64,000 bases of DNA from Apiosordaria backusii (lineage: Eukaryota; Ascomycota; Sordariomycetes; Sordariales; Lasiosphaeriaceae). How positions within the stretch are numbered: the first letter of the stretch is position 1; the number at the start of each line of letters is the position of its first letter. Positions 54,715-64,000 of this stretch are shown here, piece by piece. The notes below the pieces were generated by a model that saw only the letters and a program-made list of their open reading frames with translations, made no database searches and was not told the DNA's origin. Location: assembly GCA_030549205.1 (NCBI GenBank), contig JAUKTV010000018.1, forward strand, positions 62,001 through 126,000, given 5' to 3'. The translations under genes were made by a program, and so were the position numbers.

Positions 54715-56551
54715 ATGACGGTCAGTCTCACTGAGGACCGTCAAGGTCTCAGTGGTGACGACAGGTCGTACAGCTCCACCACATCAGCAACCATCACAGC
54801 CAACGAACAAACACCACTCCTTGAATCCGATACCTCCTCTATAACAACCGCCCGTACTATCTCCCCTGAACCAGGACAAAATATTCATGATGCCGCCGAA
54901 AACGATGCTGAACACCCTCCATTGGGTTGGAAAAGGGGCATGGCAATCATCCTCTCGACGTGGGCTCTCATCTTCCTCCAAGCAGCCAACATGTCCGGGA
55001 TCAGCACCACCCAGTCCTCCATCGCCGCCGAGTTGGATTCCTACCAAAACGCCATGTGGTTCACTTCCTCCTACATGATCAGCATGTCCTCCACCGCTCC
55101 TCTTGTCGGCCGACTGTCCATGGTGTTCTCCCCTGGTGTGATGGTGTTCATCTGCTCGGCGTGGTTTGCCATTGGAGCGCTCATTACTTCTGTTGCGCCG
55201 ACGTTTGGTGTGTTTATTCTAGGCAGGGTGCTGTGTGGTGTTGGGAGTGGTGGGATCATGACGTTGTGCATGATCTTGGTGATACAACTCACCTCCAAGA
55301 AGAAAAGGGGTCTGTGGATTGGGTTGGTGAACGCGGGTTTCACTATTGGAGTCTCAACGGGGGCGGTAGTGTTTGGAGCTCTATTACCAGTCATAGGATG
55401 GGTATTTCCCCCTTCCCTACACTCATTATTGTTACCTTGACTAACATCTCTCTCCAGCGTCTCCTCTTCGGCTCCCAAGCCCCCCTCTCCCTCCTCGCCG
55501 GCCTAGGCGTAGCCCTTAGCATGCCCCGCCCTTCCCCCTCCCACCACTCCCACGACAAATCTCTATTTGTCAAACTCTCCAAAATCGACTACCTCGGTGC
55601 CTTGTCCCTAACAGCAACCATAACCTCCCTCCTCTATTCCCTCTCCACCGGCACCCCCTTCCCCCTTCTCCTATCCCTCCTCACCCTCTCCTTCTTCCTC
55701 ACAATCGAATCCCACCACCCAGACCCCATCATCCCCCTCAACATCCTCTCCTCCCGCGGGGTCTTGCTCTCCTGCCTCTCCCAGCTCTTCTTCATGGCCT
55801 CCCGTTGGACAGTCCTCTTCTACGCTCCCATCTTCATCCTCGCCGTCAAGGGCCTCTCCCCCGCCCTCGCCGGCTCCGTCCTTATCCCCACCAACCTCGG
55901 TTTCGGAATCGGCGGGCTAGTGGTTGGATGGCTGCACATCAAGCGCTCCGGGTCGTTCTGGCTGCCCTCCTTGATATCACTGTTTGTATTCGGGTGCTCG
56001 CTTTTCGAGCTGTCGTTTGTTAGCAACGGCGAGGCGAAATACGGGGTGTACATCGCGGTGGTGTTTGTCAATGGGCTGTGCACGGGCGCGGCGCTGAATT
56101 ACACGCTGGCGCATCTGCTGCATTTGGCGCCGGTGAAGGAGCACTTTATTGTTACGGGCTTGTTGGCTACGTTTAGGGGTTTTGCGGGGAGTTTTGGGAC
56201 GGGGATTGGAGGGGGGGTTTTTAGTAGGGTTTTGAGGGGGGCGTTGACGAAGGGGTTTGGGGGGTTGGAAGGGGGCTTGACGGAAGCAAGGAAACAGTTA
56301 GTTACTGTGCTGGTGGGGAGCCCGGCGGCGGTTTGGCAGGATGGAGTGCTGAGTGAGGTGGAAAGACAAGTTGCGGTGGGGGGGTATGAGATGGCGTTGA
56401 GGGGTTGTATGTAGGCGCTGCGGGAGTGGCTGTGTTGGTGTTGATTTTGCAAGGGAGTACAGGGTGGAGGGGGGCAGAAGACGAGAAGAAGAGAGATGAA
56501 GAGGAGATTAGAGAGGCGGTTGCCGAGGCTGATCCTGCCATGGAGAGTTAG
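54715..56551 (+). CDS. MFS transporter (14-TM), apparent C-terminal frameshift
   Basis: Exons 54715-55401 and 55458 onward are joined by a 56-nt intron. As given, the protein stops at 56414 after 547 residues, just before the last membrane helix. One extra G in the run at 56401-56404 restores a helix (GLYVGAAGVAVLVLILQGS) and an acidic tail ending at 56549-56551, for 593 residues. The N-terminal ~70 residues are Ser/Thr/Glu-rich and cytosolic, with a NEQTPLLESD dileucine-type vacuolar sorting motif. Helix-rich segments follow, with VGRLSMVFSPGVMVF (loop 2-3 position) and GRVLCGVGSGGIMTL. Overall it resembles the fungal Vba/Fnx group (vacuolar basic amino acid or multidrug transporters); the substrate is not determined. 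Confidence 0.85.
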
Positions 56552-56840
56552 AGAGGGTAGAGAGATATGAGTTGGATATAAGCAATATTTAGTACATACT
56601 AGGTAGACTTGGGATTTCCCCGCCATAGTTTTTAGACAAAAGGTAGACAAAGGTTCACAAGGAAGCTCAAATAGACTTATGGTCATAAATACATCATTTT
56701 CCCAATGAGGCGCACCGAACACCTATAACTCTGCTGCCTATGTTCAGAAAGTAATGATGCTTCTCCACGCCAATTTACTGCCGCGGGTTTCTCTCTCAAA
56801 GGTATTATCCGATGTCCATCATAACAGAACATATAGGTCT

Positions 56841-57077
56841 TTAAACTCTCTTCCATGCTGGCTTGGTTTTGATCCACGACCCGCCACCCTTGCCCTGATT
56901 CGCAGGCTTGCCCGGACTCGTGGTCTTGGCCGGGCTCGCAGTCTTATCACATTGTCTTCCAACTTGCTTCACAGGCGTAACAGGAGTCTTCCTCCCGCTT
57001 CCTTCCCCTTTCTCCTTCGCCCTATCCTCCTTCTTCACTTCTCTCTTCTCTCGCTTCGGACTCCCACCCCCAGCCTC
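56841..57077 (-). other. In-frame extension after the GCP3 stop codon
   Basis: After the TAG at 57078-57080 the same frame stays open for 78 more codons. They code for a Lys/Pro/Ser-rich segment (SPKREKREVKKEDRAKEK, later SWIKTKPAWKRV). It could arise by stop-codon readthrough, by a 42-nt intron (GTGAGC...TTAG) that removes the stop in phase, by a base error in the stop, or by chance. Confidence 0.4.
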
Positions 57078-60000
57078 CTAAGCCCTAGACGCAGAAAACG
57101 ACACATTTGCATTGCTCACATTCCCCTGCTTCTCCTGTCCCGACACGTTACTCCCAACGTTACTCCCCACATTGCTTGTCCCGCCACCCCCCGCAGCAGC
57201 AGCCTTTGCACTCTTCCTCCTAACCGGCTGATACACATCATTAAAGTTCATCGACACCCCCAGGAAGCGCATGTCCACATCCGGCTGGTACGCCAGATCC
57301 CCCAGCAGAATCTGCAGCCTCGTCCGAAAGCTCACGCCCAGCTGCTTCAGCCTCTCCTGCAAAACCGGGAACTCACTCTTGATGTTGTCCCCTATGCCAC
57401 CAGAGAAGAATGGGTCATCTACTCCACCGACCGAGTTCTCCATGTCGGAGTTGGGTCGATGCTTGCGGAGAAGAGAGGCGGTGTCTACTTCCTGTCTGCG
57501 GGTGAAATCGGATACGGACCAAGAGTAGAGGCCATCGACGCTGTCTCGGTAATCGAGCATGTTGCGAAGTAATAGGGATAGTTGCACCATGTATGAGTTG
57601 CGGTCTTCAACTTCCGAGGCGTCACGCCCGAGGGCAGCGGCTTCTTTTTGGAGGTCGTGGTATTGTCTTCGCCGGGCGCCGAGCAAGCCTTTGTGGGTGA
57701 TGGAGGTGAGATATTTAGTGTGGGCGGTGATAAGGTCGTCAAGGGTGCAGTCCTCCTTCCGGATGTTCTTCTGTAGCTCTCCCCAGCTTGACTCGATGAC
57801 TTCGAACAAGATGTAATACTGCAGCTGCCCAACGAAATGTATCATCTCCGCGAGGGTGCCGCGGGTGGACTTCCAGGTTTGGAGAACAACCTCATCGTTG
57901 GACTGGAGCACACCTCGGGCACCGGTCATGCATTTCCGCCATGTGGAAGCCAACGCGAACTCCACGCGTTTGATCCGCCAGAGGAAGTTGAAGACTTTGA
58001 GGTACTGCCTGTTGCCCCATTCAGTTACCACCACGTCAACCGGGGCGTCGATTTTGTATTCGAGGGTGAAACAGTCCCAGCCGATGTCGCCGTGACTCAG
58101 TTGAAGCATGCGGGCGTCGAGACGGCGAAGGACTTCGTCAGAATCGTATTGGGCGTTGGAGCCGCGGATGGCGTGTTCGAGCTGGGCAGTCAGGGTGTGG
58201 CGGTACTGAGCACCGGCTGGACGGTCTAGATTGGCGGCGAGGGATTCCATCAAGAGGGCGATAAAGTCTCCTTGGCCGAGCAGGATGTAGTTCTTGAGTG
58301 CTTGAAGGTGATCAAACAGGCGGAAGCGGGTGTTCATTAGCATCATGAGACGTTGCATGGTGGTCTTGTAGGCATCGTCAATCCATTTCTCCAGCGTGGC
58401 CGTGTCACCATACTTGAGCTCCTTGGAGGAGGTCTTGCTGTAAGCATCTACCCATTGACTGTCGCCGCAGCTGTGACGGATAAAGTTCAAGGATTTGCCG
58501 ATCAGGAACACCTTTTGCGCAAAGTCGGCCGTCATGATGCTGGGCACCATCGCATCGACCACTTCGTACTTGGAGTTCCACACACTGGCCTGCCCTTTGG
58601 CCTTGACTTCATTTTGCTTTTCATTGTTGGGGTTTTGTTCGCGAACAAAAAACTCCAGGTGGGGATCTGAAAGCTCTCCATCGTAAATCCAACGCCGGAG
58701 GATGTCGTAAAAGGGCCGGGTAACGTCTGCAAGCAGGCGTTCTGCGAAAGCAGCTACCACTGGGTCGCCGTGCGAGGTGGAAAAGCCGTGGATGAGACTG
58801 ATCAGCTGCCCACCCTGTTTACTATAACTCTCTTCTGATATCAGAGACATTAGCCGTAAGCCCATGGTGGCTTCTCTTGTCCAAACCACGCATCTCTTCA
58901 ATGTGACACCGGCTTTTCCTATGCCGCCTCGTGGTGCTGCCTCATCAAGGGATGACAGCGCACGTCGAATTTGTGCCTCAAGTGTTGCCACGAGAGTGAG
59001 GTATGACCGAAGCTCATTGTTAATGGCTGCCCGTAAGCTTTGACCGAGTAACCCTTTTGCCGGTGATTTGACGAAATTCGCAAGACCACGATACAGTAGT
59101 GAAGGCTCAGCAAGTGTATGAAGCAGAGATACTATTGGCAATGGTAATGTGGGTGGTAATTTCAGAACCGTGTCTTTGGTGAATGGCAGTGTTGTAGACG
59201 ACAGTCCTTGGAGCGTGAAAGGAAGGTCTCTCAGCAGACCCATCTCAGAAGGCTCAAACTCCAGTGAGTTGTCCGCGAGAAGAGTTGACTTGATAGATAC
59301 ATCCCTTGCGCTCTTTTTTGTAGAGCCGTCTCCTGCACCAGGCTGTGAACGGGTTTCTTCGGTAGTTGTGTTTCGCCCTGGCCTCTCGGTAGGGAGCTTC
59401 TTCAGCCCGCCTGGCGCAAACACATTGTTGACTGCCTCTTCTTCTGATACCGGTGGCGGCGCCGGCGCCGGCGTCGACGTCTTTGATTCTACCGTCACTG
59501 TAGACCGTACCGTCGCTCGCTGTGCTACTGATTCGCGGAAACTTGGCTCCCTCGACGTTGGTTCTCGGAAGTTCTCTTCTTGAGGTGCCCTCTGCTCTCG
59601 CGGGACCTCGTCTTGCCGTTCTCGCTCTCGGAAGCTTGGCTCTCTCGATGTCAGCCCTCGTGGTACTGCCGGTGATTTGGCTGGTGGAGGTTCGTTTGGG
59701 TCAGGCGAGTCGGAAAGCTGATATAATAGATACAAGATAGCCCATTTTTGGTTCAAGACTGGTAATGACAGTAGTCGGGTATACAGGTTAGAGAAACGCA
59801 GGGCCTGGCTGGGGTTGCTCTGTATGAGCTTCCGCTTGATGAGATCCGAAGCATGGTTTACGTCGGCCGATATTGAAGGCGAGCCGGGCCTATTGCTTCC
59901 CAGTTAGCCTCGTCCAAGGTAAAGAATCACAGACTTTTCTTAAGAAGCTCACCGCTCAAAGATGGTCCGAACAAGCTCAAAGCAAGCATCGTGCCTCTCT

Positions 60001-60098
60001 TGAGCTGTCTGCTCGTCGTCGTTGGGGTTGCTGGGCACCAGGTGGGTGATCAGACTGTCGATTGCATTCGAGATTCGATTGCGCGGGGCGTGAGACAT
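57078..60098 (-). CDS. Gamma-tubulin complex component 3 (GCP3/Spc98)
   Basis: Two exons (59953-60098, 57078-59889) with a 63-nt intron join in phase to 985 residues. GCP3 pairs with GCP2 to hold gamma-tubulin and nucleate microtubules at the spindle pole body. Near residue 285 GLLRDLPFTLQGLSSTTLPF begins the N-terminal GRIP domain, which includes WIYDGELSDPHLEFFV and GKSLNFIRHSCGD. The C-terminal GRIP domain that contacts gamma-tubulin has HLQALKNYILLGQGDF, YKIDAPVDVVVTEWGNRQYL and KVFNFLWRIKRVEFAL. The N-terminal MSHAPRNRISNAIDSLITHL leads into a repeated Ser/Arg/Glu/Pro linker (REPSFRE units). An in-frame extension follows the stop codon. It is divergent from ADA1. Confidence 0.95.
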
Positions 60099-60707
60099 GA
60101 TTGCATTGTGCCAATGTCATCGCAATCAAGCTCTTTTTGTCGATATTCAACGTTGCATGCTTTGCTGCATCTGGGCTGCCAGCATTATTGACCTTGAATG
60201 GAGGGGGATACGCGACGCGACGGGTAGTCGTCCAGTGTAAAAGACCGCCAAGAAAAGTACAAAGCTGCCCTTGATGATCCAAAGGTACTTCTCTTCCCAC
60301 CAGGATTTGGTGCGGGATCATGTACCTCTACCCCACGAAGCAGCTCCTTTCCAGGGCCTACTGTGTACAGCACCCGCCGCAACTCTGTTACTGGAGGCTC
60401 CGCAAAATTCAACGACATCCAGCAACCGAAGACTGACCACCTCAATTTGGCCGACCGACGACAATACCATCCATTTGCCGGCGACACCATGCCAAGTCCA
60501 TCACTCTGACTGCGGATCCGCGATCGCATGAATTGGCCCTTCATTTTGATGCGCAAATGATTGCATCTTCACGTCGCGATCACTGTGCATTTCGCGCGCG
60601 ACACAAACTGACGCTGCTCGGCTGACGCCCTTTTCTCTTTCGCGCTTCCGCATCAGGATTGCTCCGAGATACCAGGTATCTAGGATATCAAGGCTGGCTA
60701 CACCACC
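60099..60707. promoter_or_regulatory. Divergent promoter, GCP3 / ADA1
   Basis: 609 nt between start codons. An inverted CCAAT (ATTGG) is present near 60532. No gene is visible inside. Confidence 0.45.
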
Positions 60708-62327
60708 ATGGTCGACATCGACCCCGCCGCCCTGAGCCGGCCTTCCATCAGTGTCTCTACCCCCATCCTCGCCAATAAAACCATCAATGTCTCGGCCCCG
60801 TCGCTGCACAAGACCCCTAAAACGAGCCAGCTTATACCCGCCCGCATAGATCTCGAACCGATATATACACAGCTAAAGTCCACCATTGGCCCTGAACAAT
60901 GGGTCATTTACAAAGAAACCATCACAAACTTCCTGATCGGTATGCGCCGGTGGTTCTTGATCATATTCTGGGCCAAACTTGCTGACCATATTTACCTACA
61001 GGCCGCCTCAACCAAGCCGAGTTCAGCGAGCGCATAGACCCAATATTAGCCTCCCCTGACGGACAAAGGGAACACCTCCACAACCAGCTCATTGCCGCCA
61101 TCTATGGAAATGTCACGAGGGAAATGCCTGACCAGGGTCTTGCACCCTGGGTCAGTGCTAATGACAAGCCGTCCACCACGGCTGGCAACAAGCCCGTGTC
61201 TGGCGATGCCGCCGAAAGGAGGTTAAAGGGGGAGGTTATGCAACTACCGGCGCGAGACAGGAGGAGGATCAAAGATATTGTACAAAACGATGTGAGCGCT
61301 ACCATAACGTCAAGGTTCTTTCTACCAGTGCTAACCATGATCTAGTTCGATCCATTCGACTCTTTGGCAAATGTATTTACAGATCAGAGCCGTATAAAAC
61401 CTGTCAAGACCGCCGAGGTACCAGCAAGTGCGGCAGGGGGTCTAAGTCGCATGAGTATGTACCCCCTTTCTCACCCCTAGTTCACTGTTTACTAACGACT
61501 CCCCAGATTTTGACCTCGAAATCCGAAAACGCTTCGCCCAACCCCTCGCCGTCGAGTCCGGCGAATTCCCCGACGTATCCAGTATCGAAGCCCGCATGCT
61601 ACCTTTTTGCTATGAGTCCGGCCTCGTCTCGGGCCATGCTTCAGACGCCGCCCAGTTCATGTCTATCGCTACCGACACCTTTATTAAAGAAGTTCTCGCC
61701 CAGGTATTCAGCCGCACTCGCAGCAACGGACCCGGCGATTCTGGAAACGCTGGCTTTGGCCCAGGAAGTGCATGGATCCAGACGCACAAGTACAAGAAGC
61801 GACTGGCGAGGGAAGAGGAAGCTTTCCAAAGGGGAGAGTTAACGAGAGACAAGAGCGGACTATTACCTATCGAAGCCAAAGCCGCCAGCGAGAGGGGGCC
61901 TCTGGGAATGACAGATCTAAGGCTAGCGTTGGAGATGGGCGATTGCGGAATGGCGAATTTCCCGACAATAATAAAGACGATCGTTAACGACTACCGAGAA
62001 GGAGAGCTGGAAGACTGGGAGTCTTATACGTATATTACAAAGGAAGGGGGAAGAGTAATAGGCGAAGTGGAGGATGAGGACGTTGAGATGGGAGGGACTA
62101 CAATGCTGGTGAATGGGATACCGGCATTGTTACCCCCAGTGGCTGGCGGCAGCAAAGCACCGACGATAGCGACGACGGATCCACCGCCACTTACTAATGG
62201 GATTGGGGGACATGGTCGTGGGCCAGATGCCATGGATATCGACAAGGATATTTGGTGGGAGGGTGCGGACCCAGCGGATGGCGATTTCTTGAATTCGGTG
62301 TTGGATTCAACGTTGGCTGTGGGGTGA
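60708..62327 (+). CDS. HFI1: SAGA coactivator subunit ADA1 (Hfi1)
   Basis: Four exons (60708-60939, 61002-61291, 61346-61454, 61507-62327) with introns of 62, 54 and 52 nt join in phase to 483 residues, close to the 488 of yeast Hfi1. ADA1 is a histone-fold subunit of the SAGA core that pairs with Taf12. Supporting segments are an N-terminal IDLEPIYTQLKSTIGPEQW, FLIGRLNQAEFSERIDPIL and LHNQLIAAIYGNVTREMP. The histone-fold part reads ARMLPFCYESGLVSG then FIKEVLAQVFSRTRSNG. The C-terminal half includes SWIQTHKYKKR-like basic residues, MTDLRLALEMGDCGMANFP and an acidic end. Confidence 0.88.
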
Positions 62328-63382
62328 AGACTTGCCAGACTTGCTATTACGACTGTCTGTCATTGCTGTTGGGTGGACGACGATGCTTTTACGAGCTTTC
62401 TCTTTTGTTTCTGTTCTTTCAGATTCCCCGGAGTTTTGATCTCGTTTGTCGGCCAGACGTATGGGCTTGGATTGTTCTTTTTTTCGTTTGGGTGGCGGTG
62501 GGTATTTTATTTATCGTCTTATGGATGGCAATTCTGGCTGGCTGGCGTTGGCTTTCTGGCGAGAGCGACAAAGCGATCATTTGGCAAATTTGGCGTACAT
62601 GGTAAGCTGCAGGCGATTGTTTCACTATGCGCTTATACCTGGAGTTCATGGTATTGCATTCAGGGATTTTTATTATTTGTTTCACTTCATTTTCTTGTAT
62701 ATTCTGTTTGGTATTGTAGAACACATGGACTTGTCTAGGTCCTGGATGGTGGTAAGGAGGGACGGGGCATGGTGGAAAGATGCGGATGTCTGAACAGAGT
62801 TGAAAAGATTGGTGGAGTTGTTTTGCTATCTTGAAGACAGTGAGTGGAAAGAGGTAAGCTGTTCTGGAAGATGGGCACTGATGCATTCAGGGGAGAAACC
62901 AGAAAGAGAGAGCATTTCTCCTGTCAACTGTGGTTCTCACCTTATAGGGCTACTTGTATTTTATGAACGATACCCAAATGAAAAAAGCCCGAGAGGAATG
63001 GACTTTGACTTTTGTTTGGTGCTTACACCGTGGTCTCACGAGCATCTTCAGTGACGGGAGGTTATAAACGCGTGTAGTGTATTGGGGCAGTGGTTGGCTG
63101 TGTGGCTGTCAACAGGGGTCTAAGCTCCCTACGTCAGGGGTGCGCGTAAAAGTGCGCCAGCCATTAAAACTGAGCGCGTCGAGCGTGTCGTCCCCACCAT
63201 ATCAATGCCATGTTAAACCGCCCACCCTGGACTTCTTTCTTGACACACCACACCACGCTCTCCACCCATTGACCCATTTTGAACTTGTTGTCGAGCAGTT
63301 CTAAGGTTATGTTTTCGGCTCTAGCCTTTTTCTTCTAAATTTTTACGCCAAGTTCACATTTTATTCGACGATATACTTCACA
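62328..63382. promoter_or_regulatory. Intergenic region with MCB-type element
   Basis: About 1.05 kb between ADA1 and the edge gene. ACGCGT at 63068-63073 is a perfect MluI cell-cycle box, about 310 nt before the start of the edge gene. MBF uses this hexamer to drive G1/S genes. Otherwise T-rich 3' flank without a gene. Confidence 0.45.
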
Positions 63383-64000
63383 ATGCCTTCCTCTCCCGCC
63401 GTTTCCAGGCGAAGTGGCAGCGCGACGCCCTCCGCCAGCCCTACCACGACGCGCATTCGCAGCAATAACCGATTTCTAAACTTTGGGGACGCCAGCAGCA
63501 GCAGTGAGGGAGAAGATGAGGACGAGATCTTACGACCAAGGGGGAAGTTGGCCGCCAGAATGCTGGGCGGAAACACACAGCCCACGGCCAACTTGGAGTC
63601 TAAGCAGGGCAGCCCAAAACCTCCTTCGCCCAAGACGACTGCCGAGGTGCAACAGGCCGAAGATGACGACGAAGACGACGTTATTGCCACACGGCCCAGA
63701 AAGTTGAAGGCGCGTCGCCAACGGAGCGTTACACCAGAACAAGAACCCGCAACCACCACAGAGCCACGATCGCCAGGTCTCCTTATATCACCAGAAAAGA
63801 ACAACAGCCCTGCGCCACAAGAACTGTTCGTCTCGCCGTCGAAGCCGACCGGGGACGCTGACAGCGACGACGATGATCTCCCTAGCCCGTCTCGTCTAGC
63901 TAGGAACGCGAGGTTCGAGGCAATGGTTGCTAAAAAGAGGGCAGAAAGACTCGCCCGGGAAGCGGAGGAGGTTCGCAAAAAGACCGAACGGAATGCCAGT
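63383..64000 (+). CDS. Charged nuclear-type protein, N-terminal part (possible Mrc1/claspin), cut by window edge
   Basis: An ATG in a good context (TTCACAATGCC) opens a frame of 206 codons that runs off the end of the window without a stop. The sequence is Ser/Pro-rich then strongly acidic (SSSSEGEDEDE, EDDDEDDVIATRPRKLKARR). It ends in a Lys/Arg/Glu helix with RLARNARFEAMVAKKRAERL. That last segment resembles one seen in fungal Mrc1 replication-checkpoint mediators, and the MCB element upstream fits an S-phase gene. Several other acidic nuclear proteins could look like this over 200 residues, so the name is tentative. The coding signal itself (codon bias, uninterrupted frame) is good. Confidence 0.6.
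   Translation, partial: MPSSPAVSRRSGSATPSASPTTTRIRSNNRFLNFGDASSSSEGEDEDEILRPRGKLAARMLGGNTQPTANLESKQGSPKPPSPKTTAEVQQAEDDDEDDVIATRPRKLKARRQRSVTPEQEPATTTEPRSPGLLISPEKNNSPAPQELFVSPSKPTGDADSDDDDLPSPSRLARNARFEAMVAKKRAERLAREAEEVRKKTERNAS

Overview
The window is nuclear DNA of a filamentous ascomycete (Pezizomycotina), most likely Sordariomycetes and possibly Sordariales. The genes have short spliceosomal introns of about 50 to 210 nt, with GTATGT/GTAAGT-type donors, CTAAC-like branch sites and YAG acceptors, on both strands. The recognisable proteins are fungal housekeeping proteins, including a 548-residue isocitrate lyase and a Neurospora-type 21.3 kDa complex I subunit. I saw no tRNA, rRNA, CRISPR or intact transposon. 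I joined exons by hand; every model below keeps phase across its introns, but none is checked against RNA.

Layout. From 0.2 to 6 kb, all on the minus strand: a PhyH-type dioxygenase, a membrane protein with a SAP-like N-terminus, and a cytochrome P450. From 6 to 10.2 kb there is no convincing gene. At 10.2-13.4 kb (minus) lies a 983-residue fungal regulatory protein with about 8 kb of gene-free DNA upstream. At 21.4-30.4 kb are isocitrate lyase, an ERCC6L2-type Snf2 ATPase and, divergent from it, an AidB-like acyl-CoA dehydrogenase. At 31-33.2 kb are one possible small gene and a tandem pair of secreted cysteine-rich proteins that share an upstream sequence module. From 33.6 kb to the end the window is gene-dense: MED1, a coiled-coil protein, a nuclear thiol peroxidase, a complex I subunit, LTO1, a short-chain dehydrogenase, NAA10, a Pro/Gly/Met-rich protein, eIF2B-beta, NHP2, dihydroorotase, a 14-TM transporter, gamma-tubulin complex protein 3, ADA1 and the start of a charged protein that may be Mrc1. 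Many of these are divergent pairs over 0.5-0.8 kb shared promoters.

How the genes fit together. There is no obvious biosynthetic cluster. Most genes serve core functions: transcription coactivators (MED1, ADA1), translation and ribosome biogenesis (eIF2B-beta, NHP2, LTO1), pyrimidine synthesis, respiration, the glyoxylate cycle and microtubule nucleation. The accessory-looking part is 31-33.5 kb, where the secreted paralogues lie.

Two points matter most. First, three genes carry five apparent frameshifts, and each one is repaired by adding a single base to a G/C run of 4-6. That points to homopolymer undercalling in the assembly rather than to broken genes. Second, one secreted paralogue appears to use a GC-AG intron exactly where its sister has a GT-AG intron.
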